The notes under the pieces: generated by a model
Told to the model about the DNA's origin: nothing
Database searches by the model: none
What the model saw: only the letters and a program-made list of their open reading frames with translations
Source: Nocardioides marmorisolisilvae
GTDB lineage: Bacteria > Actinomycetota > Actinomycetes > Propionibacteriales > Nocardioidaceae
Assembly: GCF_031656915.1 (NCBI RefSeq)
Contig: NZ_CP134227.1
Coordinates: 1,984,001-2,048,000 of the forward strand
Direction of reading: 5' to 3'
DNA length: 64,000 nucleotides
Program-made: the position numbers and the translations under genes
Part shown: positions 1 to 9,151 of the stretch, one piece after another
Position numbering within the stretch: the stretch's first letter is position 1
How the letters are laid out: each line of letters starts with the position of its first letter

Positions 1-77
1 CCTGCGGGTGCGCTCGGCGGAGTGACCCCGTACCGCCCGCGCCGCAAGACCCGAGAGGCCCGGGAGGCCCACCAGCC

Positions 78-764
78 ATGGAGTACGTCGAGATAGCCCG
101 CGCGACCAGCTCGCGGGGCGACGTACTGCTCCGCGAGCGTCGTACGCCGGGGGCACCGGCCGTGCTCGAGCTTCGGGTCAACGGGGTCTTCGTGATGGAC
201 ACCCGCGAGACCGGGAGCGAGCGGGCGCTCGCCACCGAGTCGCTCGCCCTGGTTGCGGACCCGCGCAACGTCCTCGTCGGGGGTCTCGGGCTGGGCTTCA
301 CCGCACGCGAGGTGCTGGCCGACCGACGCGTCGAGCGGCTGGTGGTGGTCGAGATCGAGGAGCCCCTGATCGAGTGGATGCGCGACGGCACCGTCCCCGG
401 CGGGCCCGAGCTGCTGGCCGACAGACGGCTGCGCATCGTGCCCGGCGACATCCGGCTGCTGGTCGAGGAGATCGTCACCACGGCCTACGACCTGGTGCTG
501 TTGGACGTGGACAACGGCCCCGGCTACCTGGTGCACGACACGAACGCCGAGGTCTACCGGCCCGGCTTCCTCCAGCGGGTCCGCGGGCTGCTCGCCCCGG
601 ACGGCGTGCTGGTCGTGTGGTCGGCCGCGCAGGCGCCGGACCTCGAGGCCGCCATGCGAGCGACATTCGGGAGTTGCCGCCGGCAGGCGCACCCGGTCCG
701 GCTGGGCGAGCGGGACGAGGACTACTTCCTCTACCTCTCGCGCGGCGGAACCGCCGCTGGGTAA
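78..764 (+). CDS. spermidine synthase-fold SAM-dependent methyltransferase-like protein
   Basis: A 228-residue protein with a Rossmann methyltransferase core. The glycine-rich SAM loop GGLGLGF is at residues 68-74, the acidic strand VEIEEP at 91-96, and an LLDVDNGPG strand at about 141-149. This pattern is typical of spermidine synthase-like proteins. The N-terminal beta domain is short, so true polyamine synthesis is uncertain and the substrate cannot be read from sequence. It lies 10 bases upstream of fumC on the same strand and may be co-transcribed with it. The ATG at 78 is the first plausible start. Confidence 0.7.
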   Translation: MEYVEIARATSSRGDVLLRERRTPGAPAVLELRVNGVFVMDTRETGSERALATESLALVADPRNVLVGGLGLGFTAREVLADRRVERLVVVEIEEPLIEWMRDGTVPGGPELLADRRLRIVPGDIRLLVEEIVTTAYDLVLLDVDNGPGYLVHDTNAEVYRPGFLQRVRGLLAPDGVLVVWSAAQAPDLEAAMRATFGSCRRQAHPVRLGERDEDYFLYLSRGGTAAG

Positions 765-774
765 CGTCGAGGCC

Positions 775-2181
775 ATGAGTGAGCATGAGGGCAGTCCCGG
801 GACAGGCTTCCGGATCGAGCACGACAGCATGGGCGAGGTCCGGGTGCCCGAGGGCGCCCTCTGGCGCGCACAGACCCAGCGGGCCGTGGAGAACTTTCCG
901 ATCTCCGGGAGCACCATCGAGCCGGCCCTGGTCGTGGCGATGGCCCGCGTCAAGAAGGCGGCGGCGCACACCAACGTCGACCTCGGCGTCCTCGACGAGG
1001 CCAGAGGCGCGGCGATCGTGCACGCGGCTGACGAGGTCATCGCCGGCGAGCATCGCGACGCGTTCCCGGTCGATGTGTTCCAGACGGGCTCGGGCACCAG
1101 CTCGAACATGAACATGAACGAGGTGCTGGCCACTCTGGCCAGCCGTGCCGGGACCGACGTACATCCCAATGACCACGTCAACGCGAGCCAGTCCAGCAAC
1201 GACACCTTCCCCACCAGCATCCATGTCGCGGCCGCCGAGTCGACCACGACCGACCTCGTCCCGGCCGTGGAGCACCTCGGCGAGGCCTTCGGCCGCAAGG
1301 CGGAGGAGTTCGCCGGCCTGGTGAAGTCCGGTCGCACCCACCTGATGGACGCCACCCCGGTGATGCTCGGCCAGGAGTTCGGCGGCTACGCGGCGATCTG
1401 CCGGATGGCGGTCGAGCGGCTGCAGGCCAGCTTGCCGAGGGTGCTGGAGCTCCCGCTGGGCGGCACCGCCGTCGGCACCGGCATCAACACCCCGCCGGGC
1501 TTCGCCGCGCAGGTGATCGAGGAGCTCGGTCGCGACACCGGCCTGCCCTTCACCGAGGCACGCGACCACTTCGAGGCCCAGGGCGGCCAGGACGCGCTCG
1601 TGGAGCTGTCCGGGCAGCTGCGCACCATCGCCGTCGGGCTCACGAAGGCCTGCAACGACCTGCGCTGGATGAGCTCCGGGCCGACGGCGGGGCTCGCCGA
1701 GATCCACCTGCCCGACCTGCAGCCGGGATCGAGCATCATGCCCGGGAAGGTCAACCCGGTGCTCCCCGAGGCCACGCTGATGGTCTGCGCGCAGGTCATC
1801 GGCAACGATGCGGCCGTCACGGTCGCCGGCGCCAGCGGCAACTTCGAGCTCAACGTGATGATGCCGGTCCTCGCCCGCAACCTGCTCGAGTCGATCCGGC
1901 TCCTGGCCAGCGCGACCCGCGTCCTCGCCGACCGATGCGTCGACGGCATCACCGCGGACGCCGACCGGATGCGGGGGTACGCCGAGTCCTCGCCCTCGGT
2001 CGTCACCCCGCTGAACAAGTACATCGGCTACGAGGAGGCTGCGAAGGTCGCCAAGGCGGCGATGAAGGAGGGGAGGACCATCCGGGAGCAGGTGCTGGCC
2101 CTGGGGTACGTCGACCGGGGTGATCTGACCGAGCAGCAGCTCGACGATGCCCTCGACGTCGAGAGCATGACCCACCCCTGA
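775..2181 (+). CDS. fumC: class II fumarate hydratase
   Basis: Converts fumarate to L-malate in the cytosolic TCA cycle. The 468-residue length is normal for the class II iron-independent enzyme. The superfamily signature [11 protein letters not shown] is at residues 318-328. Substrate-site segments [13 protein letters not shown] (about 105-117) and [11 protein letters not shown] (about 185-195, with the conserved His) are present, as is SSND near 140. Aspartase belongs to the same superfamily, but the SS(N/D)D and [10 protein letters not shown] pattern favours fumarase. Aconitase, the preceding TCA step, is encoded separately at the far end of the window. Confidence 0.95.
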   Translation: MSEHEGSPGTGFRIEHDSMGEVRVPEGALWRAQTQRAVENFPISGSTIEPALVVAMARVKKAAAHTNVDLGVLDEARGAAIVHAADEVIAGEHRDAFPVDVFQTGSGTSSNMNMNEVLATLASRAGTDVHPNDHVNASQSSNDTFPTSIHVAAAESTTTDLVPAVEHLGEAFGRKAEEFAGLVKSGRTHLMDATPVMLGQEFGGYAAICRMAVERLQASLPRVLELPLGGTAVGTGINTPPGFAAQVIEELGRDTGLPFTEARDHFEAQGGQDALVELSGQLRTIAVGLTKACNDLRWMSSGPTAGLAEIHLPDLQPGSSIMPGKVNPVLPEATLMVCAQVIGNDAAVTVAGASGNFELNVMMPVLARNLLESIRLLASATRVLADRCVDGITADADRMRGYAESSPSVVTPLNKYIGYEEAAKVAKAAMKEGRTIREQVLALGYVDRGDLTEQQLDDALDVESMTHP

Positions 2182-2198
2182 GCGCGCGAGACGACACC

Positions 2199-2921
2199 GT
2201 GCACACCCGGGCCGGGGTCCGGCTGACCGTCCTCGCCGTCGCGACCGCGATCGTGGCCGGACTGGCGTTGGTGCTGTGGGGCTCGATGAGCGGTCCGGTG
2301 CGGGTGACCACCCACGCACGGCCGCCGGGGGTCCACACGCCGAGCCCCTCTCCGCAGCCGAGTCCCACGGCCGCACCCACGACGCAACGTCAGCGTCCCA
2401 CGCCGGCCACCGGGCCGAACCTGCACTGGGTCGGCGAGTCCCTCGCGGTGGTCTTCGGGATCGGCCTCTGCGTGCTCGCTCTGCGGCTCCTGCGACTGCT
2501 CCTCGACGCGGCGCCCCGCCGGCTGCCGCGGCCCGAGGAGGGGGACTTCGACGTCCCGCCGCCCGGCGTGGACGACGCCGCGGTCCGCGCCGGCCTGACC
2601 GACCAGCACGCCGCTCAGCTGGCCGCCCTCGCCGACCTCCCGGCGCGCAACGGGATCGTGCAGGCCTGGGTGCTCTTCGAGCAGGCGGCGGCACACGCGG
2701 GCGCTGGCCGAAGACCGACCGAGACCTCGGCCGAGTTCGTGGTGCGGTTGTTGCACCTCCTCGACGTCGACCCGGGCCCGGTCGGGCGACTCCGCGGGCT
2801 CTACGTCGAGGCGCGCTTCTCCGCCCACCCCCTCGGTGACCGGCACCGCGACGAGGCGGCGGCCGCACTCGACGCCATCCACCGCGAGCTCGGCGCGCTC
2901 GGGCCGGCGGTGTCGCGATGA
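2199..2921 (+). CDS. DUF4129 domain membrane protein
   Basis: A 240-residue protein starting at GTG 2199. It has an N-terminal membrane segment at about 7-28, a Pro/Ser/Thr-rich extracytoplasmic linker at 43-75, a second membrane segment at about 82-104, and a cytoplasmic helical C-terminal domain at about 130-235 typical of DUF4129. DUF4129 proteins normally sit beside MoxR ATPase and DUF58 genes, as here. The exact biochemical role is unknown. It overlaps the next gene by four bases (ATGA), so the cluster is translationally coupled. Confidence 0.75.
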   Translation: MHTRAGVRLTVLAVATAIVAGLALVLWGSMSGPVRVTTHARPPGVHTPSPSPQPSPTAAPTTQRQRPTPATGPNLHWVGESLAVVFGIGLCVLALRLLRLLLDAAPRRLPRPEEGDFDVPPPGVDDAAVRAGLTDQHAAQLAALADLPARNGIVQAWVLFEQAAAHAGAGRRPTETSAEFVVRLLHLLDVDPGPVGRLRGLYVEARFSAHPLGDRHRDEAAAALDAIHRELGALGPAVSR

Positions 2922-3346
2922 GCCGGCTGGCCGCCCTCGGGATCGCTGCCGTGGTCGCGGTGGCGCTCGACGTGATCCTCGTCCTGCGCGGCGGTGACCT
3001 GGTGGTGGCGACCGTCGCCGTGTTCGCCGGCGTCGCCGTCGTCGCGGTCGTTCTCGACGTCACGAGCCAGTCGCCCGCGGGATGGATCCGGCCGAGCGGG
3101 CCCGCACCGACCGAGGCTGCGCCCGACCCGGGCCTGTCGGCCCTGCGTCGGCTGATCGACGACAACCAGAGCGCCAAGCTGCCCGACGACCGGCTGCGCC
3201 AGCGGCTGCTCCACCTGGTCCGGGCCCGGCACCGTCCCGACCGACCGCTGGACGACGTGCTGACCCGGCTCGACGAACGCGACCACCCGGTCCGCCTCAC
3301 CCCGGCCCAGCTGGCTGGGATCATCGACAGAATCGAGAAGCTGTGA
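2918..3346 (+). CDS. small membrane protein of the MoxR/DUF58 cluster
   Basis: A 142-residue protein with two hydrophobic helices (about 4-22 and 26-46) and a soluble, charged C-terminal region of about 90 residues. I do not recognise a named domain. The start overlaps the stop of the DUF4129 gene by ATGA, and its own stop overlaps the GTG of the MoxR gene, so it is a bona fide operon member. Comparable small membrane proteins accompany MoxR-DUF58 pairs in other actinobacteria. Function unknown. Confidence 0.65.
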   Translation: MSRLAALGIAAVVAVALDVILVLRGGDLVVATVAVFAGVAVVAVVLDVTSQSPAGWIRPSGPAPTEAAPDPGLSALRRLIDDNQSAKLPDDRLRQRLLHLVRARHRPDRPLDDVLTRLDERDHPVRLTPAQLAGIIDRIEKL

Positions 3347-4344
3347 CCACGACGTACGACGTTCCCACGACTGCTGCGCGTGCCGGTCAGGTCCTCGACC
3401 AGGTCGGCACCGCGGTGATCGGCAAGGCGGCGTCCCTGCGGCTGGTGCTGGCCGGCATCCTCGCTGGCGGACACGTCCTGCTCGAGGACTTCCCCGGACT
3501 GGGCAAGACACTGGCCGCGCGCTCGTTCGCGCAGAGCCTCGGCCTCGACTTCACCCGTGCCCAGTTCACCCCGGACCTGCTGCCCGCCGACCTGACCGGC
3601 TCCTTCGTCTACGACCAGGGCCGGCACGAGTTCGAGTTCCGCAAGGGGCCGGTCTTCACCGGGCTGCTGCTCGCCGACGAGATCAACCGGACGCCACCGA
3701 AGACCCAGGCCGCCCTGCTCGAGGCGATGCAGGAGAGGCAGGTGACGGTGGAGGGCACGACCTTCCCGCTCGCTGCGCCGTTCCACGTGCTGGCCACCGC
3801 CAACCCGATCGAGTACGAAGGCACCTACCCGCTCCCCGAGGCCCAGCTCGACCGGTTCCTGCTCCGGGTGGGCTTCGGCTACCCGACCGCCGCCCAGGAG
3901 GACGACGTCCTCGCCGCTCGCCTGGCGCGCCGCCGCGAGCAGATCGATCTGCGCGCGGTCACCGACGCCGACGGCCTGCTGGCGATGCAGGCCTGCGTCG
4001 AGACGGTCGAGGTCGACCCGACCGTGCGGGAGTACTGCGTCTCGCTCGCCCACGCGACCCGGCAGCACGCCGACGTCCTCACCGGCGCCTCCCCGCGCGG
4101 GTCGCTCGCGCTGGTGTTGACCGCTCGGGCGCTGGCAGTGATCGCCGGGCGCGACTTCGTCCTGCCCGAGGACGTGAAGGCCGTCGCAACGGCGGTGCTC
4201 GCGCACCGGCTCACCCTGCGCCCGGAGCTCTGGATGTCCACGGTGACCACGGCCTCGGTGATCGACGACGTCCTCGGCCAGATCGCGACCCCACCGGCAG
4301 TCCGCGGCGTCCGGGAGGCCGAGGGGCTCGGGACGCCCGGATGA
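3343..4344 (+). CDS. MoxR-family AAA+ ATPase
   Basis: A 333-residue AAA+ ATPase of the MoxR family, which are thought to act as chaperone-like factors maturing partner complexes. Walker A is LEDFPGLGKT at residues 47-56 and Walker B is LLLADEIN at 108-115, followed by the typical RTPPKTQAALLEAMQE segment. I chose GTG 3343 because it overlaps the preceding stop (GTGA) and sits just before the conserved N-terminus; the open frame extends further upstream without homology. Usual partner genes DUF58 and DUF4129 flank it. Confidence 0.9.
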   Translation: MTTTYDVPTTAARAGQVLDQVGTAVIGKAASLRLVLAGILAGGHVLLEDFPGLGKTLAARSFAQSLGLDFTRAQFTPDLLPADLTGSFVYDQGRHEFEFRKGPVFTGLLLADEINRTPPKTQAALLEAMQERQVTVEGTTFPLAAPFHVLATANPIEYEGTYPLPEAQLDRFLLRVGFGYPTAAQEDDVLAARLARRREQIDLRAVTDADGLLAMQACVETVEVDPTVREYCVSLAHATRQHADVLTGASPRGSLALVLTARALAVIAGRDFVLPEDVKAVATAVLAHRLTLRPELWMSTVTTASVIDDVLGQIATPPAVRGVREAEGLGTPG

Positions 4345-5630
4345 CGGGCTGGCAACCCACCCCGGCGCTGCTGCGCGGATGCGCGGTGATGCTGGCGGCC
4401 CCGCTCATCGGGGTGCTGATCGGACGCCCGGCCCTCGTCGTCCTGGCGGTCCCCTTCGTCGTGCTCACCGCCGCCGGGTTGTGGCACCGGCCGCTCAGCA
4501 ACCCCGGCGTCACCAGCCGGCTCCGACGCCGCACCGTCCGCGAGGGCGAGACCAGCGTGGTGGAGACGACAGTCGGCGGACTCGACGCGGACGCCATCGG
4601 CTGGCTGGTCCTGCCGGTCCGGTACGTCGTCCCTCGCACCGGCGGGGCAGCGACCACCCTGGCTGCGACCGGCCCGACGATGCAGCTCCATACGGACCTG
4701 CGCGCGCTCCGGTGGGGCCGGCACGAGGTCGGCGGCGGCCAGCTGGCCGTGACCAGCCGCTGGGGCGGGTTCCGCTGGGGTCCCGACCTGGTGGCGACGT
4801 CGCGGCTGGTCGTGCTCCCCCAGGCCGCTCCGTTCGACTCCACCGCCGAGGCACCGCACCCGGTTGGCCTCGTGGGCGCGAACCGGTCACGGCACCAGGG
4901 CGACGGCCGAGAGTTCGCCTCGATCCGGGAGTTCGTGTCGGGCGACCGGCTGCGCCGGATCCACTGGCGGACCTCCCTGCGCACCGGCACGCTGCACGTG
5001 GTCACCACCACCGTGGAGCAGGACAGCGCCGTGCTGCTCCTCGTGGACGCGATGGCCGACCTGGGCCACAGCGGAGGCATCGACGGCCAACAGAGCAGTC
5101 TCGACGTGACGATGCGCGCCGCCGGCGCCCTGGCCGAGCACCATCTCCGCATCGGCGACCGGGTCGGTCTCCGGGTGATCGCTCGCAGCGGCCAGATCAT
5201 CGCGCCGCGGGCCGGGATGCGTCAGCACCGTCTCATCCTCGAGTCCCTCACCCAGGTCGAGCCCGGACGACCCGACCATTTCGACGCGGCCCGGATCCAG
5301 CTCGGCCTGTCCGCGGGCACGGTCGTGCTCGTACTCTCGCCGCTGCTCGCACCCGAGGTCGGCGCGACCCTGGTGGCGCTGTCGCGCAGCGGACTGCCGG
5401 TGGTGGCGATCGACACCTCGCCGCCCGGACTCGACGAGGTGGGCGACTCCGCCCGGCTGAGCACGGCGGCCCTGGCCTGGCGGCTGCGTCTCCTGGAGCG
5501 CGAGGTGCAGCTGCGCGGGATCGTCGCCACGGGCACACCGGTGGTGCGCTGGCAGGGTCCTGGGACGCTGGACGAGGTGCTCCGCCGACTCGGCCGGCGT
5601 GCGCGGATGCCGCGAGTGGCGACCCGATGA
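4341..5630 (+). CDS. DUF58 domain-containing protein
   Basis: A 429-residue protein with two N-terminal hydrophobic helices within the first 45 residues, then a beta-rich region, then the DUF58 core marked by GDRLRRIHWRTSLRTG at about residues 197-212. The C-terminal part resembles a von Willebrand factor A-like fold. DUF58 proteins are the regular partners of MoxR ATPases. The ATG overlaps the MoxR stop (ATGA) and the C-terminus overlaps the following gene in the same way. Molecular function is not established. Confidence 0.85.
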   Translation: MTGWQPTPALLRGCAVMLAAPLIGVLIGRPALVVLAVPFVVLTAAGLWHRPLSNPGVTSRLRRRTVREGETSVVETTVGGLDADAIGWLVLPVRYVVPRTGGAATTLAATGPTMQLHTDLRALRWGRHEVGGGQLAVTSRWGGFRWGPDLVATSRLVVLPQAAPFDSTAEAPHPVGLVGANRSRHQGDGREFASIREFVSGDRLRRIHWRTSLRTGTLHVVTTTVEQDSAVLLLVDAMADLGHSGGIDGQQSSLDVTMRAAGALAEHHLRIGDRVGLRVIARSGQIIAPRAGMRQHRLILESLTQVEPGRPDHFDAARIQLGLSAGTVVLVLSPLLAPEVGATLVALSRSGLPVVAIDTSPPGLDEVGDSARLSTAALAWRLRLLEREVQLRGIVATGTPVVRWQGPGTLDEVLRRLGRRARMPRVATR

Positions 5631-6211
5631 GCGCGCCGCGCAGGGCCCCGATGCGAGGGCGGGTGCGGACGTGGCCAAGGGAGCAGCTGCTCCTGCGAGC
5701 GGGCCTGCTCCTCGCCGCGGCCCTGGGCCTGCTGGCCGGCCGCCTCGGGGGCGGCAGCACCCCGACGTGGCTGCTGGTCGCGGCAGGGCTCACAGCGCTG
5801 ACCGCGGCCTGCTGGCCCGACTCTCTCGCCGTGCTGGTGCTGCTGGGCGAGCTCGCCGTGCCGTGGCTGGGCTCGCGAGCTACGGCGACCAGCGCCTGGG
5901 TGCTCCTCGGTACGGCGGCCCTGCTGGGCGTCCATCTCGCGGCACTGGCCGCCACCCAGGGGCCGCCCACCGCCCGGATCGACCACGCCCTGCTCTGGCG
6001 CTGGGCCGCCCGCGGGCTGATGCTGTGGTCGACCGCGGTCCCGGCCTGGCTGCTGGCGCGCCTCGCCGGGTCACCCGCCCGACGGCTGGCCACCGACGGT
6101 CAGGCCGCGCCGTACGCCGGTCTCGCCGGGCTGGTGGTGATCGCAGTGGCGGCGTTCTGGCTCTTCGGCCGGTTCAGCACGGTACGGCGCCCTGGGCGCG
6201 CGAGGTCCTGA
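5627..6211 (+). CDS. multi-spanning membrane protein, last gene of the MoxR cluster
   Basis: A 194-residue protein beginning at ATG 5627 inside the DUF58 stop (ATGA overlap). After a basic N-terminus it has about five hydrophobic segments, at roughly 25-43, 46-60, 62-78, 86-103 and 160-180. No recognised catalytic motif. It closes the five-gene run 2199-6211, in which every junction overlaps, so it is probably a membrane component of the same complex. Function unknown. Confidence 0.6.
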   Translation: MSAPRRAPMRGRVRTWPREQLLLRAGLLLAAALGLLAGRLGGGSTPTWLLVAAGLTALTAACWPDSLAVLVLLGELAVPWLGSRATATSAWVLLGTAALLGVHLAALAATQGPPTARIDHALLWRWAARGLMLWSTAVPAWLLARLAGSPARRLATDGQAAPYAGLAGLVVIAVAAFWLFGRFSTVRRPGRARS

Positions 6212-6241
6212 CCCGGCCTGACCCGGGCGCGGAGGCGCGGC

Positions 6242-7342
6242 TCACCGACCCACCATCGACCCAGCGCCGGAGAACCGCCGGCGGAGCCGCAGCGCGACGT
6301 ACACGAGCCCGACCAGTGCCGGCACCTCGATGAGCGGGCCGACGACCCCCGCCAGCGCTTGGCCGGAGGTCACCCCGAAGACCCCGATCGCCACGGCGAT
6401 CGCGAGCTCGAAGTTGTTGCCTGCGGCGGTGAACGCCAGCGTGGTGGTGCGTTCGTAGGACATCCCGATCGCCCTGCCGAGCGCGAACGATCCGCCCCAC
6501 ATCACCGCGAAGTAGGCCAGCAGCGGTAGCGCGATCCGGGCGACGTCGAGCGGCCGGCGGGTGATCGCGTCGCCCTGCAGCGCGAACAGGATCACGACCG
6601 TGAAGAGCAGTCCGTAGAGCGCCAGCGGGCCGATGCGCGGCAACAGCCGGGTCTCGTACCCGTCCCGCCCCATCGCGCTCTCACCGGTGACGCGGGTGAG
6701 GAACCCCGCGACGAGTGGGATGCCCAGGAACACCAGCACAGATCTGGCGATCCCCCACACCGAGACGTGCAGGCCGGCGCCGGTGGCAAGACCCAGCCAA
6801 CCCGGCAGCACCTGCAGGTAGAACCAGCCGAGACCGGCGAAGGCCACGATCTGGAAGACCGAGTTGATCGCCACCAGGATGGCGGCCGCCTCGCGGTCCC
6901 CGCAGGCCAGGTCGTTCCAGACCAGCACCATCGCGATGCAACGGGCCAGGCCCACGATGATCAGCCCGGTCCGGTAGGCAGGCAGGTCCGGGAGCATCAG
7001 CCAGGCGAGCGCGAACATCACCGCCGGTCCGATGACCCAGTTCAGCACCACCGAGCTGAGCAGGAGCCGCCGGTCGGCGGAGACGTGGCCGAGCTCGTCG
7101 TAGCGCACCTTGGCGAGGACGGGATACATCATCACCAGCAGGCCCACAGCGATCGGCAGCGAGACCGAGCCGACCTCCACCGTCGACAGCGCGTCGTCGA
7201 GCCCGGGCACGAGACGACCGAGCAGGAGCCCGAGCGCCATCGCGGCGAGGATCCAGACCGGCAGGAACCGATCCAGGGTGGAGAGCCGCCGGAGGACGGC
7301 GGTGTCCTCCGGCGCCCGGCTGGTCTCGCGGGTGTCGGTCAT
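6242..7342 (-). CDS. ACR3-family arsenite efflux permease
   Basis: A 366-residue integral membrane protein with about ten helices, matching ACR3 arsenite/antimonite exporters in length and sequence. The first-helix region LPVWILAAMALGLLLGR and the GLLVMMYPVLAKVRY segment are typical. It would export As(III) across the cytoplasmic membrane. Its ATG overlaps the stop of the upstream ArsR gene (TGATG), so the two form one arsenic operon. The oppositely oriented ArsI/CadI gene across the operator completes the module. Confidence 0.9.
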   Translation of the reverse strand: MTDTRETSRAPEDTAVLRRLSTLDRFLPVWILAAMALGLLLGRLVPGLDDALSTVEVGSVSLPIAVGLLVMMYPVLAKVRYDELGHVSADRRLLLSSVVLNWVIGPAVMFALAWLMLPDLPAYRTGLIIVGLARCIAMVLVWNDLACGDREAAAILVAINSVFQIVAFAGLGWFYLQVLPGWLGLATGAGLHVSVWGIARSVLVFLGIPLVAGFLTRVTGESAMGRDGYETRLLPRIGPLALYGLLFTVVILFALQGDAITRRPLDVARIALPLLAYFAVMWGGSFALGRAIGMSYERTTTLAFTAAGNNFELAIAVAIGVFGVTSGQALAGVVGPLIEVPALVGLVYVALRLRRRFSGAGSMVGR

Positions 7343-7710
7343 CAGCAGGTGGCCCCGGCAGCGAAGAGCGCGCTCATCGCCTGCATCGCCTCCGGCCTGG
7401 CCTGGTAGTAGACCCAGGTGCCCCGCTTCTCCCGGTCCAGCAGACCCGCCTCGTGCAGCACCTTGAGGTGGTGGCTGATGGTGGGCTGGGAGAGGTCGAA
7501 GGCCGGGATGAGATCACAGACGCAGGCCTCGCCACCCTCGTGGGAGAGCACGATGGACATCAGCCGCAGCCGCACAGGGTCCGCGACCGCCTTGAGCAAC
7601 GGGGCGACGGTCTCGGCCTGCTGGCTCGTCATGGGCTGGCGTGCCAGCGGGGCACAGCAAGCCAGAGCGGCATCGCCAGTGACGACGGGAAGCGCAGAGG
7701 ATTTCGACAC
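7342..7710 (-). CDS. arsR: ArsR-family metalloregulator
   Basis: A 122-residue winged-helix repressor. Residues CVCDL in the recognition region, followed by DLSQPTISHHLKVLHEAGLL, give the ArsR helix-turn-helix, and the cysteine pair of CVC together with an N-terminal CC pair are candidate As(III) ligands. It would repress the arsenic operon and release DNA on binding arsenite. The open frame starts at GTG 7710 with no clear Shine-Dalgarno, so it may be leaderless; an internal ATG at 7632 is the alternative. Inverted repeats lie immediately upstream. Confidence 0.88.
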   Translation of the reverse strand: MSKSSALPVVTGDAALACCAPLARQPMTSQQAETVAPLLKAVADPVRLRLMSIVLSHEGGEACVCDLIPAFDLSQPTISHHLKVLHEAGLLDREKRGTWVYYQARPEAMQAMSALFAAGATC

Positions 7711-7718
7711 ACATAAAT

Positions 7719-7734
7719 ATTGACAGACATCAAT
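7719..7734. promoter_or_regulatory. ArsR-type operator half, ATTGA-N6-TCAAT
   Basis: A perfect inverted repeat, ATTGA CAGACA TCAAT, nine bases upstream of the ArsR GTG in an AT-rich stretch of otherwise GC-rich DNA. The arms match the core often bound by ArsR/SmtB repressors. It sits in the divergent gap with the ArsI/CadI gene and could control both directions. Confidence 0.6.
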
Positions 7735-7750
7735 CTGTGCGGCAACCTTC

Positions 7751-7772
7751 GATATAGATCACCATCAATATC
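7751..7772. promoter_or_regulatory. second ArsR-type operator, imperfect palindrome
   Basis: A 22-bp near-palindrome, GATATaGATcaccATCaATATC, about three helical turns from the first ATTGA repeat. It is closer to the ArsI/CadI start at 7810 and may serve that promoter, giving one operator per direction. Binding is inferred. Confidence 0.5.
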
Positions 7773-7809
7773 TCCGGACCGCGTCCGGACCTCACGGAAG
7801 GGACCCGTC

Positions 7810-8295
7810 ATGTCTCGTGTGCAACTGGCACTCCGCGTCGCCGACCTCGACGCCTCGATCGCCTTCTACTCCCGACTCTTCGCCACCACCCCGGCCAAGC
7901 GTCGACCCGGCTATGCCAACTTCGCGATCGCGGAGCCGCCGCTGAAGCTCGTGCTGCTCGAGGGCGAGCCGGGCCAGGAGACCCGGATGGACCACCTCGG
8001 CGTCGAGGTCGAGAGCACCGGCCTGGTGTCCGCGGCCACCGAGCGGCTCGCCGCCGCCGGGCTCGCCACCAGGGTGGAGGACGACACCAGCTGCTGCTAT
8101 GCCGTGCAGGACAAGGTGTGGGTCACCGGCCCGGGCAACGAGCCCTGGGAGGTCTACACCGTCACCGGGGACGTCCGCCCCGACCTCGAGGGCCTCAGCG
8201 ACCTCGGGCTCTCCGAGGTCGCCGGCGACGGCACCTGCTGCCGCAGCGCCACGACGACGGACGCGGACGTCACCGCCCAGCCGGCCTGCTGCTGA
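7810..8295 (+). CDS. ArsI/CadI-family glyoxalase-fold metal resistance protein
   Basis: A 161-residue vicinal-oxygen-chelate protein of the ArsI/CadI type. ArsI cleaves the C-As bond of trivalent organoarsenicals in an Fe(II)-dependent way. His62 and Glu114 align with known metal ligands, and the Cys95-Cys96 pair (TSCCYAVQD) corresponds to the As(III)-binding cysteines. Further CC pairs occur at about 143-144 and 160-161. The metal ligand often seen as His5 is Gln5 here. ATG 7810 is preferred over the longer frame because the family N-terminus (SRVQLALRV) begins there. Divergent from arsR. Confidence 0.85.
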   Translation: MSRVQLALRVADLDASIAFYSRLFATTPAKRRPGYANFAIAEPPLKLVLLEGEPGQETRMDHLGVEVESTGLVSAATERLAAAGLATRVEDDTSCCYAVQDKVWVTGPGNEPWEVYTVTGDVRPDLEGLSDLGLSEVAGDGTCCRSATTTDADVTAQPACC

Positions 8296-8338
8296 CGTCG
8301 GCCAGCGCCCGGCGGCATCGCAGCCCGACGCGGGAGAG

Positions 8339-8989
8339 TCAGTACCAGCCGTGGGCGCGCTTGAAGGCCCATGCCGAGCACGCCGAGCCGTAGCGATCCC
8401 GGATGTAGCCGAGACCCCAGCGGATCTGGGTCTCCGCGCTGTTCTGCCAGTTGGCGCCGGCCGAGGCCATCTTCGAGCCGGGCAGGGCCTGCGGGATCCC
8501 GTACGCCGACGAGCTGGGGTTGGCCGCATGGACGTTCCAGCCGGACTCCTGGGACCAGATCGAGTCGAGGCAGCTGAACTGCGAGGAGGACATGCCGTAC
8601 TGCGGCATCAGGGTCCGAGCCAGGGTCTGCGGGTCGGACGTGCTCAGGTCCTCAGAGCTCGTGTGCGCCACGCCGGAGGCGTTCGACAGCGCCCGCTCCT
8701 TGAGCTTGTCGGCGGCGGCACGCCGATCGTCGGAGGAACGGGAGGCGCTCTGCTCGCGAGCAGCGAGGTCGGCTGCGGAAAGGTGGTGGGTGGTTCCCGA
8801 AGCGGTCAGGGCCGCGGCCGCGCCGTCGATGGGACCGTTGCTGGTCACTACTCCGGTGGACACCGCGATGCCGGTCGCGGCGACGGCCACCCCGGAGAAC
8901 ACGGCAGCGTTCTTCACACCCTGACGGGTCGCGGCATGGGTCTTGACCGGTGCGCCCCGGTGCTTCGGGGCGTACTTGGTTTTGGGCAC
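8339..8989 (-). CDS. secreted lytic transglycosylase-like (aggregation-promoting factor C-terminal-like) protein
   Basis: A 216-residue exported protein. A basic N-terminus and a hydrophobic stretch at about 26-47 form a signal or anchor, followed by an Ala/Ser-rich charged linker. The C-terminal domain (about 125-216) has lysozyme-like features: CLDSIWSQESGWN with the candidate catalytic Glu, NPSSSAYGIPQALPGSKM, and WGLGYIRDRYGSACSAWAFKRAHGWY. Such proteins cleave or remodel peptidoglycan outside the cell. Start GTG 8989 has no strong Shine-Dalgarno. I looked upstream for a c-di-AMP riboswitch and could not support one. Confidence 0.8.
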   Translation of the reverse strand: MPKTKYAPKHRGAPVKTHAATRQGVKNAAVFSGVAVAATGIAVSTGVVTSNGPIDGAAAALTASGTTHHLSAADLAAREQSASRSSDDRRAAADKLKERALSNASGVAHTSSEDLSTSDPQTLARTLMPQYGMSSSQFSCLDSIWSQESGWNVHAANPSSSAYGIPQALPGSKMASAGANWQNSAETQIRWGLGYIRDRYGSACSAWAFKRAHGWY

Positions 8990-9151
8990 AGCTAAAGACT
9001 CTCGGGTCGACGACGGGGGGCGTCGGGCACGCGGGCTACACGTGGGGAAGAGGCTCCACCATGTCGGAAACCGGAGCAGCGCGCAACTCGAACGCAGGAA
9101 TCTGTGGGCGGCGACACACGGGTTCGCGGGCGCCGGCCCACCTCCCGCCGC

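Noticed and set aside
1-25. End of an upstream gene (TGA at 23-25 in the + strand)
   Set aside because: Only seven codons are visible and the frame cannot be verified.
475-4206. 1243-codon open frame on the minus strand
   Set aside because: Antisense to fumC and the MoxR cluster; low-complexity Arg/Gly/Pro-rich translation typical of GC-rich shadow frames.
8990-9151. Cyclic-di-AMP riboswitch before the secreted transglycosylase-like gene
   Set aside because: Such genes often carry one, but I could not match the conserved ydaO-type segments in this 160-base region.
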